The notes: generated from the letters alone by a model not told the origin. Shown: positions 20,680 to 34,021, counted from the stretch's first letter. The stretch: 64,000 nt of DNA from Topomyia yanbarensis (GCF_030247195.1 NC_080671.1:9315343-9379342); one strand, 5' to 3'. A program made the numbers and translations.

Positions 20680-23600
20680 GAACAGTTTGAAAGTCCTTTA
20701 TATTGCCTTATGTTTCGTCAGTGCATAATAATTCAAAGATGATCTGACTTGTTTAAAAAATGCCATTCTACTTTTAATATATACTTTTACGGTGTTTATT
20801 CACTTTTGTTATTAATTCCTGATTAAGGAAACTAGTTACTAGCTTAAGATTGCTATTCTTATTTTGCAAAGATTCCAAATTCCCCGACTTTTCCCGGCCT
20901 GACCGCTTCGCAACCTGACATTGCAAAATTATTTTAATAAATTAAATTTCCGAACCAAATTCATTCGTCTTCCCCGTCCCACCCCAGGCTAATTGATCCG
21001 AAAGACAATTTAAATTAATTTTACCCACTTTTCTTAGGAAAAACTTTCCCTTAACCCTAATCGAGCTGGACCGATCGACCGTCCAAAACCGCAGTCCGAA
21101 TCTCAGCGATCCCAAAACACACATCTGTGCGCAACCGAATCTGACGAAGGGTCATCTCCCCGCCCCCATCTCGAATTACCTAGTTTCTTATGTCCAGGGA
21201 GAGAGAGAGCCCGGTGTCTTGTTTTAATAAGACAAATTTTAATTTATTTTAATTTGCAAACATGTGCCCACTCAAATCCGAATACCCAGAAAACTGTAAG
21301 TAGTTGCCATTTCTCAAAGCGAAGATTCCGATTCGGAAGTCAACGGGGGGATCCCAACGAATAGATTAATTTCTATGAAATTTACTCAGGATAAAGAAAC
21401 TGTGTATCCCGGGCAGCATTTGTTTGCCTTAGGACACGAGTAAAGTTCTATGTGTCTGTGGTCAATTCTGGTTGAGCGATTTTCTTGAAGTTGTTTCCAA
21501 AGATTTTTGCTGTGTTTCGGATGGGTTGCAGCTCTTCCAAAGGTCATCTGCTAAAAAGTGGAAAGGAAAATTAATCCTTTTCCGCCTTCAATCTAATAAT
21601 AAGGTCCGATCCGATGCCGAGAAGCTGTACCACATACACTGCTAATGCTATCGGCAAGCAGAAGCCGGGTGTCCGGTTTTGGGATATCTTTTTTCGGGTT
21701 CCACCTCCTTCCGAAACTGTTACGCAGTACACAATTCTTGAAAGTTGTATAGAAATTTGACCAATCTGGGTTTGGGGTTAGTTGGAACGCACACGTTCAG
21801 CAAATGGAAACATATTTCCCATACTTTATCTTGGTGCTTTGAGTTGCTGGGCGGACACTTTGAAACATGCCTGCGCCGCTGCTACTGGGAGCGGTGGGGG
21901 TTGTCCGAAAAGTAAAGAACTCATAAATAAACCCGGATCCAAAAAACCGGAGCCGACCGAAGTGAGTGAACGAGAAAGGCGAGGGACATGGGTATGTGTT
22001 TTAAAATACACTTACTCATTTTCTCGGCCCCCGGGGGACTCCACATCGGTCGTGCTGCTTCCGTTCGCAGTGGGTTCTGAGACTGATGATGGTAAGAAAG
22101 GAGCTTGCTTTCATCAAAAACCCGTATCTGAACAAACAGAAAGGTCATATAACTTCTTTATGAGCGCCTGGGCCTTTACGACTGCCAAGAAGGGATAGTT
22201 TTAATGAAAAACCCTCAGTTGTCCGAAAATATAATTATAACGTAAGAAGAAATGTATGTAAATATACATATTTGCTTGCGTCGGCGAGGGGTCGTCCGAT
22301 GCTGCTGCAGAGAGGGGAGAGGTGGAAATTATACAATGCTCTCTCGTTCTGACCCTCTCAGTTCAATGAACAGTACGCTCGAAGGAACAACAAGCAAAAC
22401 TTTTCAACACACGTCCATTATTTAGCATGTCAAAATGTGAACTATTTGTGCGCTTTGGGGGTGATAGGAGCAAGATATTTCTCCTAAAGTTGACCCCCGT
22501 CCCACTGGGTCGAGAACATTCCCGTACTGATATCAACACTTGCCAGTCTTTTTCTTACGAGTCATCAAACAATACTTCAGCCGGTCCCACTCGAACAAAC
22601 TGAAACCGGTTGGGTGGGTGATTTTCTCCATGCAAGTCGTTTTCCATTCCATATTAAATTAATACAAATTTCATCGAGGAAAACTGCTCCGATGTGCTAT
22701 AATTTAAATAATCTTTCCTCATCATAAATGTATTAATAACCCCATTTGAGTCAACGCTCACCCCACACTGAGCTTGTGTATGTGTGGCTGAGGGCATTAT
22801 TATTCTATGGAAATTTGTCTCCGCACAAGTGTTAGTTCGTTTGGTTCGTTCAACTAGACATAAAACATATTACATATTTTACTTTCGTGCAATTTCACCC
22901 CTTTTCTTTCGCACGTGAAACTACTCCTTGGTCGACCCGTCCCTCCCTATCCGTCCGATTGCTGCACCCCACATTCAGAGCCTATTGTTATGATTATCAT
23001 CAATGCTTTATGTAATACGGATCGTTTTCATAAATTTGCCCCTCTGCTTCATATACCCGACCCGACCCGATCCCAGTCCATCGGCTCCGTCAGTGCAGCA
23101 GCGCAGCAGTGGGGGTAGTTTCTGAACTATCCCCATCAGTGCTTTGTGCTTTTTCTTCCAGTAGGAGACGACCCGGGGAGATCGATGGCGTTTCATAATA
23201 TTAGTTTAGTTTAGTATCTTAAACGCGTTGCCGTTTGTCCGTTTCCGTTTGCACGACATTAGTGTGTAGTTTGTTGTCGAGGGCAGGAGAGGAACTCAGA
23301 CGGGTGACATTTTCCGTCCGAGGCGCAATCACAGCCCCCTTTTGTATGAATTGGATGTGTTTGTGGGGAATGTCTTTACTGCTAAATAATCATATGTAAT
23401 GTAATAATAATCTCTGAAATAGGTTGAACGCCTCTCGGCGAGGAAACCGAAGGGAAAGGCTGCAAGCTCAATTGGCTGATTTTACTAATGTGATCAATAA
23501 TTGAGCGATTGGTTTTGCAAGGGCAGTCAGGAAATTGTTTCTGCGAACAAATGCTAAACGACTTAAAACTATGAGGATGGGTCAATCACATCGATGGTCT

Positions 23601-23740
23601 GGTAGATGGAAGATTCTACGAAGCAATTCTCGTTTAGATTGTTTGATTAGATTCTAGAGGCAATTTTCTAGAGCATATAATTTATTACAAATTTCTGTTT
23701 TGATTTGCAGGTTAGTTACATGTCACATATTTTGTTTTCC
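20680..23740. other. Moderate-GC single-copy intron block
   Basis: No supported gene. The longest open frame (138 codons at 21782-22198, +) begins and ends without any domain or splice support and overlaps other frames. I see no repeats beyond short simple runs. Confidence 0.4.
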
Positions 23741-24484
23741 AAGAACCCAGTAATTTTCTTCTATGTCTGCTCAAACAGACAATGTCAATCATTGTTGTAC
23801 TGTAATGTCCTTAGAGCGTTTCCAATATGATGATGAAAAAAATTATGTTCAATTTCACTTGTCTGTTGGTATATTCAGAACTTCAGGATGCTTGATGAAT
23901 TTAATGGATTCAAATCATTTGCTACGAAATTACGAAAGTACTTTTCTACTTTCGTACCACTCGTCCACGTTTCGTAACTTGATTAGCTTTTAGAAAAAAG
24001 CAAGAGCCACTTTTGAAGACTGATTTGTAACATTTTTCGTTTTTAGAACTATTTTCACTGCATTTACAAATTGCTTGCCACATCAGAACATTTACATACT
24101 ATATCTGTAAACGAAATTTCAAGTTGTGATGATATTTCATTACAACAATAATCTAAACCTTAAAACTTATTTAGGATCTAATTTTTCAATTTTAACAAAT
24201 TTAGGGCCCGATCGTAATCGAAAAACTAGAAATTAGTGAAGTTTAAGACCCACTAATATCTGCATTATATCACGCATTTTCGTCACTACCCGTTCGGAGC
24301 ACCCAAAATCTATCACAATTACCATTCGACTATATCATGATCTAAAAATCGCGAAAAGACTTAGAAGACTTCTTCAATTTCTGTACGATTTTCTTAATTA
24401 TGGGTCCCTAAGATTTTAGTAACCCCCGGTTGCGGAGGGCCACCCGCCATTTTGACGTGTGCGTTTTGCTAGTTGGATTTGAAT

Positions 24485-24550
24485 GTTTCATGTTCCACTC
24501 GTCAGTAACTAACACCAACTTGCTGCCAGTTAGACGATATATCCACCAAA
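24485..24550 (+). repeat. Dispersed repeat H, copy 1
   Basis: TGTTCCACTCGTCAGTAACT, then CACCAACTTGCTGCCAG-TAGACGAT. The best relative is 59265-59330; shorter relatives lie at 43610-43650 and 46125-46165. Confidence 0.5.
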
Positions 24551-24989
24551 ATTGACGCCATCTGGAAACAAAATCCAAACAGTTCACACAACATTTGTGA
24601 ACGCCTAAAGCAACTGGCTAGTGTCGAGTGATGTCTCGAATAGCCAAGCACAGAAGCTCTGGATCGCTGACCAGTAACCTTGCCTAAGCTCGACTACTAC
24701 TCTCAGAAGAAACTAGAAAACATAATAAATCTTTAGAGGGTTCGTCCAATTTGCATCAACACAATATCAATTGATTTCAAGGATTGCAAGATTCGGCCAT
24801 CTGTTACAAAGTGAAATACTTATAGAAAGAGAAACTGTGGATTTTGCCGATGTTGGAATTCGGTTGTATCCAGTTCCACCACATCAGAATATCGATAAAA
24901 TATCAACAAAATTCAACTAAGAACATTATTGAATATCCGTCGGTCCCTGTGCATGCAATTTGTTCGTATTCCCTTGAGTTATAATATTT

Positions 24990-25140
24990 GGTCATTATGT
25001 CCGATAAAGATATCTGCCTCATCTAAACTATTGAACTTTATCAGAATTTCAAATATGATGGAACTGTATAAAGGTGATTTCCGTAAGCTTAAGCTCCTTT
25101 TTTATCTCACGAGCAGAAAGTGCGTTTAAATGCTTTTTAG
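24990..25140 (+). repeat. Dispersed repeat I, copy 1
   Basis: It shares CTAAACTATTGAACTTTATC and ATGATGGAACTGTATAAAGG with 63730-63810 (CTAAACTTCTGAACGTTATC and ATGATGTAACTGTATAAAGG), at similar spacing. Confidence 0.5.
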
Positions 25141-25382
25141 AAGAAGCTCTTTCTATGATGAGGTGAGCAACAAACCATTCTCCACTGGTAAAATTGTCGT
25201 GGTCAAAATCTATGAAGGTACAATTGATTTTGTATTGATACCGTAATCAATCTTAACAATGTGGTAAAGTGGAGCACGCAATTCAAGAACTCTGCGTTTA
25301 TGCGACATATGCAGGTTTACCTTGCGAGCCATTACCATAGGTTGGCAGTACCGTCTTTACCTATAGCCACAATGGGCTAGTG

Positions 25383-25551
25383 CCCGCCCGATCAGAAATA
25401 CATAACAGAAATATTTCAAAAATATATCTCACGTTGTTACTTGTTATAAATTTCTGTTATTTTAACTACTAACGAGACCAAATTTATAACACAATATGTT
25501 ATCTAAATTGTGTTCTGTTATAATCCTGTTATTTCATTCTGATCGGGCGGG
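25383..25551. mobile_element. Small MITE with CCCGCCCGATCAGAA terminal inverted repeats
   Basis: The left end CCCGCCCGATCAGAA (25383-25397) and right end TTCTGATCGGGCGGG (25537-25551) are perfect 15-base inverted repeats. Beyond them AACAGAA/TTCTGTTAT also mirror each other. The 169-bp element is AT-rich and non-coding. It contrasts with its GC-rich ends. The target duplication is unresolved. Confidence 0.7.
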
Positions 25552-25699
25552 GGCCCCGGGATTTTATAAATACGAATCACCTGAGTATGCGACATGTCCG
25601 GACGAACGTAAAGTAACTTTGCACTTAACGCTGTCGGAACCGACTGTCTTTTCCAAGACATGAAACGAAACAAAATAATGGCCATAACAGTAATTTCAG

Positions 25700-25934
25700 T
25701 ATCCCGAGCAAACGAAGAACAAATTACACCCCCATGTTCATGGTGTTTGACATGGAGGTTTTATAAATGGGTTCAGCCCATGAAAACACCATCACTATAG
25801 TCCGGTAGATTCCATCCAAAAACCATATTTTGGTATATTTGTGGTTTATTGAGACCATTTAATGGTGTTTTGATGGTTTGATGGTTTTTTCAAGGCTGCA
25901 TGGTGTTTGAACTCGTGAGAATTTCCTCGGGATA
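25700..25934. mobile_element. MITE-like element with TATCCCGAGCAAA ends
   Basis: Left TATCCCGAGCAAA (25700-25712) and right TTTCCTCGGGATA (25922-25934) are inverted with one mismatch. The interior repeats the short word CATGGTGTTT/ATGGTGTTTTGATGG several times and has no open frame. Confidence 0.6.
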
Positions 25935-26799
25935 CCTGTTTCGATGAACAGTCCTGAAACAGAAGCTTCTGTGAATTCACTCAGCTAACTACGACGGGTG
26001 CTTGTTATTGAAGGCTCTGCCCGAGAAAGGCATACGAATTTTAGGTACACTTTCCGCGCCGTTTTGAGAAGATTTTATGATTTTTTCCTTATGTAGGACA
26101 TACTAAGTTATAAAGTTTCTAAATCGTATACTATGTGTTGATCGCTTAGAAGTACCCTATGTTATAATAATTTTATAAACATTCTTACGAAATAACCTAC
26201 AACACATCATGAAGTACGCAGAATTCTTTGCTGGTTTGAACAACGAGATTCGAATTATGAATCTGCTTTCAACCCTCCATACTCCATAATTTCTCAATCT
26301 TAATCGAGGCACACCACATTCTCAAACCACGATATGTAACTATGACGACAGAGCCTAGAGTGGACTTATGACGGCCCTGTCTGCAATCCCATTCCGAACG
26401 CACCTTATCTATGTCGACCATAAAATAAAACTGATTGGATGGAAACCGTCATCTTCGGTAATGATCATATTCGCCGATAAGATGGGGAAATTGTGACATG
26501 GTACTTACTGAATGGAAGGTCACAGACTTAGCTTGGATCCAACTGAAGCTTCCATAAGCACCCGTTGGATCCACTAGTAGGTATTGATCCAAGGTTTGCC
26601 ACAAGCCATGCGACGTTGGAAGTATATCTTCATGCCGTGATTGAGCTAATCTTCTAGCAACGCAAAATTTTTTTGGAGTATTCAAACTCTGGGCTACCAG
26701 CTACCGACGGTTTCATACATATTTTCTAAACAATGGTAATTTGAGCTCCAAACGGCAGGCCATGTTTGTTGTGACCGGAATAAATTTCCAGTCATAATC

Positions 26800-26995
26800 A
26801 GCGGTGTTTTAAATAAGTATTACATAATTCGGGGAGATTTGATGAAAATTTGAATAACATTAAATAGATGGAATAGCTCAAATTTTCGCTAAAGAATTCA
26901 GTGCTGGAAATGGTCAACATTAATACGATGTGTTAGATGCGACTCTCTGCTCCAACCGAATTACGTATGAGTTAGCGAACTGGTTTATACCTGAT
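26800..26995 (-). repeat. Dispersed repeat G, copy 3
   Basis: The minus-strand core is ACGTAATTCGGTTGGAGCAG, then AGAGTCGCATCTAACACA, matching copies 1 and 2. Confidence 0.55.
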
Positions 26996-27364
26996 GAACT
27001 CGAACTGGTGTTATATTTTCATTGATTTTTAAAACGTTTTTGTAGCTATCGATACATATCGTAATCTCAAACCTCCGAACTGGATCTGCAGAACAACGAA
27101 GGCATCTTCGTTTTAAGGCATAATTTCTAAACCAAAATTTCTCTCTGCTCCTTGGAAGTAGGGAATCGTTCGGTCTATCCTCAGGTGTTATGAAATTTCT
27201 AAGCTCTTTCGAGGATTGGAAGTTTTATTCTTGTTTCATAAGCAGGAATCCCTTTGGAAATGCAAACAATTTTGTTTATTGTAACTTTGCTATTTCTCAC
27301 CTTCGACACTATAGTTTGCGGAATATTCGTCCACTGCAAATGCCCATTACATCATTCTAGACAG

Positions 27365-27515
27365 TTTAGATATGAATTTGACAGGTTTTGAATTGATGGA
27401 ATATTTGAGTAAAATGCAGGAAATCGTCAACATTGGCACCAGCTGGATGAGTAGTTATATGTGACTCTCTGCTCCGACCGAATTATGTGTGAGTTGGCGA
27501 ACTCGTTTGTGATTA
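27365..27515 (-). repeat. Dispersed repeat G, copy 4
   Basis: The minus-strand core is ATAATTCGGTCGGAGCAGAG, then AGTCACATATAAC. It shares with copy 3 a CCAATGTTGACGATTTCC-like segment upstream on the plus strand. Confidence 0.55.
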
Positions 27516-27519
27516 ACAT

Positions 27520-30500
27520 AACTTCCGATGAAGTAAATTGTTCAAGGAATCTAAAAAAATACTAGTTTTTAGCAGAAGTGCTGCTAAATATGAAATATTT
27601 ACAATTAAAAATTATAAGTCCATTTGAGGCGCCATTACAAAAATTATGGCCAGTCCCAAAATTCTTCAATAATTATCTATAAAAATAGAATTTTATGTGT
27701 TTTTTCCCTTCAAGGCATTGTATCTCGGGATCGAATTAAATTATATTGGGATTCAAAGTGTTTTTGTGTAAAAAATGTCTGAGAAACACAATGGAATTAG
27801 AATTTTCGAAATTGAAATTGCTCGAAGCATTTAAACCGATTGACTTGTCAGTAGAAAGTCGCCTCAAGTGCGACTGTTCCTTCACTCGACTAAGTAATGG
27901 CAACTTAAATTTCAAACCCGATTCTTCAAGCACCGCCCAAACCAATAGCAATTTATAAAACAACCGATAAGATCGACCAGTACGCGTCTCCATCCTTTCA
28001 TCTTCATTAACCCGAAACCGGGTCTTATCAAAACGAACCACTACTACTGGTCAGCAGCAGTTATAACAACTTTCATACCTTTCATCCCAGTGCTCCAATC
28101 GCTTCCCCGTTTCGGAACAAGCCGCTAGCTGGGTAAGAATATAAAACTACCCCGGTCAACCCTCGACGCAACCATTCGAACTGATCCCCCTTCAATCATT
28201 TTGCTAGAACTGACTGGTCTCTTCCCACCTAAGGTTCACCGTGCCATCTTAGATCCGGGTCAGCTTTTAACCGGACCATCAAAAATCGGACCAAGCAGGA
28301 TTTGGTTTTTATCAGTCCGGATTGAATGGAAGATGTTGACCAGCATGTGTTCTTCTGTTAAGACACGAAACGGGCTGATTAATGCACGGTTGTTCCGGAT
28401 GGAGAGGGGGAGAGGATGTTAGCAGCAAAAGAGTCGTAACTTTATCATATTTCTACCGAAACTCGCCTCAGAAGGCGATAGTTTTCCGTTGAATAATTAA
28501 TTAGAAGAAAATTGTCTTACCTCAGGGGTCGTTCGTCCGGTTACTAACCAGGCGTTGGCTTTCTTTCTGGGGTGACTTTGCATGTGATAAACATCTGAGA
28601 TTGTTTGTTCAGGGAATGGATCAAAGTTTACAACCGGACCCAGGGTGTGTGTGTGTCCGAAAGACGTAGTCTTCGAATTATAAATTACTAATTTTAGGGA
28701 TAAGGACGTTTGAAGAAGAAAAGAAGAATTAATCTCATTTGGTTTGTCGGGATGGGGAACACATGGTCGCTGTCCGGTAGGAAACCAAAATTCTATAATT
28801 AAAAAGATGCCTTAAGAAAAGAAGTTTCCGGGGAAGAAACTTTTGCGTTGCCACGTAATCACCAGAATGAGTAAGTGGGTGCGCAAATAAGGCCCGGATA
28901 AATTAAATATTCGGAAAACCTCTAGTTTATTTGTATTTATTTTATTTTTCTATGAAGGGTTTAACGTGTGTAGGAAAGATTCAGAGTCCAATTTTGAATC
29001 AAACCGATTTCATTTCGACCGAACCCTGGTTTGGTTATTTCCTTCTGCTCACAGATGGACACGTTTCGTTTTCCTATGCGGTTGCCTAGCAGCAACTAGA
29101 TCAAAAATCATTACTTTTCTCTCCACATCGATGCAAAGACTATCCCTTGGTGGGGGAAGGCTTCCGTCCGCTGCCACCGCCACCACCTGCGTATAACCCA
29201 ATCGGTACACACTGATATATCTTCATTTGATAAAATATGTGCGTCTAACTAGAAATAAGAACGGACGAGTCAAGGATATACACAACATGTGCAACCGACC
29301 AGCTGGCGTTCCAGGCTCGAAAGGTTCCGCAAGAGAAAGGTTTTTATCAAATCGCAAAAAAAAATAAGAAGTCCTTTTGAAAGTTTGCCTTCTCGTCCGG
29401 TATGACGCAACGGAAAAGCTCTACCCCCATCGGTGGGGGGGGCGGGTGATAGGACCGGGTTGGGGACTCGGGGGGTTGAAGAATCAAATTGATAGAAAAT
29501 AAATTTCCAAGGAACCGGACAAGGAGAAAAACGAAACAGTTTTGTGTGGTCTTCCCTTGGGTTTGCCAAGACTCTTGAGAATGAGGATGCATCATCTGGG
29601 AATAGCATTATTTTTAATGGTCAGCAGTCCCCGAGATTCGACGGTGGGATAGGGGTGGAGCGGTAACGAGGAAACACATATTGAAATGCGGAATATAGCA
29701 GATAGAGATTGGAATAACAATGGTAGCTTCTTGCTACCGAAAGCAGCTCGAGTATGGCGAAAAGAATACGAAAATCGGTGTATATATACATGTGGGATAT
29801 GAAGACAGGGTTGTGCGTTAATGTTATTGAGATGGACAGCTGGTAGGGTGGTATTTTTTGTCATCATAATGGATTAAAAATCCGTTGGCTAAAATTCAAC
29901 TTTGCGAAATGTTACAAGTACCTACTCGAAAACATCAAATATGATGTCTGTGTTGGTAAAGTAATCATCGTTTTCTTAGCAAATCGTCCAACGTTATCCC
30001 GTAACCACCCTATCTGCTAATACACACATATAATCAGACACACAATAACTCATGTCCATATTTCATACATTATATTTCATCTTTCATTCCCATCTTCAAC
30101 ACCGGACAAACATCTTCCCGCTTTTCCGACTCCCCCGCACTCGGTTAAACAACCCGAAGTGGTAAAAGTTCTTCATTGAAAATATAAAAATACGTACACA
30201 TTGTTATTCTTTTCGCCCATCCCATCCCGCTCTCTCGGATTCTCCTTTTTCATATCAATAACGTGTTTTTCGTTTTATTTCCTCACATGCCGCCTGCCCG
30301 GACATCCACCCCGGGACCACTTTTTTACGTAATCCGCACATGCAATATTCATATTTGACTGTGCGAGCGTATGACATAAACCTCTTCCCCCCGTGATCGG
30401 TCGTTCACATCCCTCCCGGTTCAAAACAAGCTGGACATTCGAATGAGCGAAGAAAAACAGCTTTTTTCCACTTTTTCCATAACGGACAACGACGACGACA

Positions 30501-31980
30501 GGCAAGCAAACTCCGAAGAAAACTGAAACTCACGCATATTTTTTCCACCCCCTTTTGGGTTGGTCAATAATTGAACTCCTAGCCTGCTACGGTGGTAGAG
30601 CAGGGGGATGGTTTAAACTGTGTGTATATTTTGAAGCGTCCAGCCTGATTGCAAACCATTATCATATGAATGAACCGATCGAATGATTGATGGTCAGCTA
30701 GATCCCGCAATTGTCAATTTTTCGACAATTCACGCTGGTCTGTCTCTTTGTTGAATTTTTAATGTACACTTTCTACTGCTGCCCGGTCTCTAGGTTGTAA
30801 ACAACTCCTTTCCGCTTGTGTGCGGAAATTAGATTCATAATTTAAGGGAACCGTGTATTTTCCCCCTCCTTCCAAGATGACAATCTGGAAGCCATTTACC
30901 ACAAAATAATAAATCGATCGCCTCGTTTCCTCCCGAGTGATAACATCAAAGAAAAATCTATTTTTACCGTGAACAACGACGCGTCTCCATTGAATGCCTC
31001 ACTGGCGCCATCTCCTACCCGGATACTGAGCCAGTGATAATTACCTTCACGTATCCTCCTTTCTACTTCTCGCACCCTTCTCGTAAACTGCCATAACACA
31101 AAAAAGACGATCAAAATTAATTAACCAAATTGTTTGTGCAAGCAAGTAAGCCAACCGACAATCAATATACATACATGTACTCCGTACACACGCTAATAAA
31201 ATGACCCCCGTGACATCCTCCCTCAAACCGTGAACCACCTGCCGTGAGATGGAGGAAGGAAGGGAGGTAGGGTCGGTCCTTCCGGTGGCGTGCACTATTC
31301 CGCATGTATCACTTTGTAATTAAATTTTATTAACATCCGAGAGAGCCGCCTGCCTTCGACGATAACGAAGACGACGACGACGATGATGATGAAACGAGAA
31401 AGAATGGTTTATTTTCTTGAAACCAAACTGTCTCCTGTCACCGAAGACGACCGAACGGCGAACGGTAATGAAGATGGTGCCAGTCAGTCACGGTGTAGTC
31501 TTAATAAATAATGTCCCGCCTATTCTCTGGTGTTCAATAATGTGCGATTAGTGCAGTATAGCGTTGCTGCTGCTTCGGGGAAATTGTACTGAAAAGTGGC
31601 ACCCAACTGAATACGTCGGTAGTCTCACATCTTGTTAGCTTCGTCGGCGTTTGTTTTTCCCGTTCAATTTTAATCTTTAATATCAGTTGAAGTTTCCCAA
31701 TTTCCAGGTAGCTTCGTAGAAGATTTCTCCGGAGATTCTCACGCCACTATATATGTACTGTTGATACGGAATGAGCTTAGTTACGATTTATCGACTGGGA
31801 GAGGGAAGTGTTGCCAGCACGACTCGGTTTGTTTTCTGGCGAACAATGCAATTTGGCACATTGATGAGATACATAAGTTTGTCTCCTTCAGTAGACTATC
31901 AAATTTCAGTTTGAATGACATTATTAAGCTTGATCGTCCCAATTCGTTTTTTTCGCAGTTTACCTTATAAGATGATTTTA
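27520..31980. other. Moderate-GC single-copy intron block
   Basis: No supported gene. A GACGACGAC/GATGATGAT run lies at 31366-31392. Open frames of 60-112 codons overlap on both strands without recognisable motifs. Confidence 0.4.
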
Positions 31981-31998
31981 GACATTTTATTAATAGGA

Positions 31999-32150
31999 TT
32001 TTCGATTGATTGACACCGGTGTAGTGGAGTGCACTGAAACTGCACCGTTTTTGCACTTTCTTGCAGAAAACTGGGTATGTTCCATTGACACTTCTGCTAG
32101 AAAGTGCACAACCAGTGCACTCCACTACACCGGTGTCAATCAATCGAAAA
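31999..32150. mobile_element. 152-bp hairpin MITE with perfect 37-bp arms
   Basis: Outer arms 31999-32035 and 32114-32150 are exact reverse complements (each contains GATTGACACCGGTGTAGTGG or its complement). Inner arms 32052-32068 and 32092-32108 pair with one mismatch, leaving a loop of about 23 bases. There is no coding capacity. It is either a young foldback MITE or a structured RNA source. Confidence 0.85.
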
Positions 32151-32159
32151 CCCCATAAG

Positions 32160-32594
32160 TCTAGCATTCGATTTCCCCCTCGAAACCAACTCCATTCGGA
32201 CTGCTTCGCTCTCTATCAGCTCCTATGTGCTTTGTCTCTTAGAGTTTATAACCAGACCGATTATCACTGCCTCCTTTTTAAAATGCTCAAGTTCCTCTTC
32301 CACTGCTCTGCGATCAACGCCAATGCTATCGATATCGTTCGCGAAGCTCAGAAGCATGTGGGAGAGATCTCGTTATGATGGTGTCTTTGCAAATCAAATC
32401 CTTTTCATCAGCTCTATGCTGAACAATATATTCAAGATTGCATCGCCCTGCTTCAATCCATCTAACGTCACTAACGAGTCAGATGTCTCGACATTCACCT
32501 TGAACATCATTCTGATTATGTGAACGAATGTTTGTTTGCAGCAGTTTTCTAAATGTTTTCGTTTTTTAACCATTTTATCTTTTAAACTAACCAT
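32160..32594 (-). pseudogene. LINE reverse-transcriptase C-terminal palm fragment, frameshifted
   Basis: The minus strand reads IIRMMFKVNVETSDSLVTLD, then GLKQGDAILNILFSIELMKR (the GLKQGDALSNLLFNIALE block of a widespread insect non-LTR RT). After a frameshift and a gap in the YADD region it continues as DSIGVDRRAVEEELEHFKKE and GLVIN, the region just after the catalytic box. So the order is right but the catalytic segment is damaged. It begins 10 bp from the hairpin element and belongs to the same kind of RT as the fragments at 3105 and 61808. Confidence 0.7.
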
Positions 32595-33191
32595 TTTATA
32601 TACCTTTTTATTGATTTATATGCGATCTCCTTTTTTCGTGCATCGTCATTACCTTCATAAATCGTTAATGAATCGGTTTTCATCGTTATGTACCATTTTA
32701 ACTATTTTTAATATGTTCAGTATCCCAAAACGACCCAAACGCGATAAAAGCATTTTTAAATCAATGATATAGGCAATAAATGCATACTTATTAATAATGT
32801 AAAGTTTGCAATCTGCGTCATAAGCTAAAATAATTTGTTCTTCGAAACCTAGCGAAGAAATGTTCAACATTCCAAAATTACTCAAAACCGTCTCATTTGA
32901 ACCGTCACAACAAAATTATCATTTTAAAAGCACCCTAATGATGTTGATATTAATTAATTTTTCTATCAAAAGCAAATTCAGCGTATCAAAATGACTTCAG
33001 TGAAGCCTGCATAGCCTCGCATAAAAATCCGTCTGATGCTCTCTAGCAGATGAGCCAAGCCACATTCGAGTAAGTTCTTTCATAGGCTTCTGTTTATTAA
33101 AATGAAAGAATGAAATATGTCACGATTCTGTCATTATCCTAATTTTATCAGCCTAGAATACATCAGTGGCTGATAAAAACTTTAATGAAAA

Positions 33192-33270
33192 AAATGATAT
33201 TTTCACATAATTACTTTCGTTTAACTCACCATTTCGATCTGCTTTCTCCATTGGATATCACCAAAAAAGT
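33192..33270 (+). mobile_element. SINE family 1, 3' tail only
   Basis: CACATAATTACTTTCGTTTA, then CTCACCATTTCGATCTGCTT and CATTGGATATCACCAAAAAA match the tails at 1680-1745 and 1985-2040. The head is missing. Confidence 0.55.
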
Positions 33271-33840
33271 GTCAAAAATGAATTCTGCGTTCAATAAGTA
33301 CAATAAAGAACAATATGAACTTTTACCACAAAATAATTATTTTTGAATCACCCTATTGAAAAGTTAAGCGACCAGCGTTTTGTATTTTAATTTTTCAATA
33401 TCGAAAACGAATTTAGCACACAAAAATTGCCATATGAAAGTTTTATGGACCGTTACGACAAAATAAATAGGTTTGAGCCACCCTAATGACCAATGAAATT
33501 ATTTTTTCTAATATTTTTTTATTATCAAAACCTAATCCAATGAACGAAAAATGAATAAAGTGACAAAATGAATTCTGCGTTCAATAAGTACCATTAAGAA
33601 TATTATGAACTTTCACCACAAAATAATTATTTTTGAGTCACCCTATTTAAAAGTTAAACGTCCAGCGTTTTTTATTTTAACTTTTCAATATCGAAAACGA
33701 ATTTAGCACACAAAAATTACCATATGAAAGTTTTATGGACCGACAAAATAAATAGCTTTGAGCCACCCTAATGAGCAATGAAATTATGTTTTCTAATATT
33801 TTTTTATTATCAAAACCGATTCCAACGAACGAAAAATACT
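33270..33840. repeat. Two-copy 290-bp duplication inside the tandem array
   Basis: 33270-33560 and 33562-33840 match nearly base for base over about 280 bases (for example GAATTCTGCGTTCAATAAGT and AACGAATTTAGCACACAAAA in both). They are far closer to each other than to other array units, so a dimer was duplicated recently. Confidence 0.8.
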
Positions 33841-34021
33841 ATTGAATAAATTGCATGAACCGCGCGATAAAATTATTATTTTTGAGCCACCCTAATGATC
33901 AGGAACTGATTATTTTTCATATCTACTAATATCCAAAATGAATGCCGTTTTCCAAAGTTACTCAAAACGTCTTATTTGAACAATTCGGACGAAATCATGA
34001 TTTTGGAAGCACTCTAATAAG

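Noticed and set aside
21782..22198. 138-codon plus-strand frame
   Set aside because: No motif, overlapped by antisense frames, and not distinguishable from chance.
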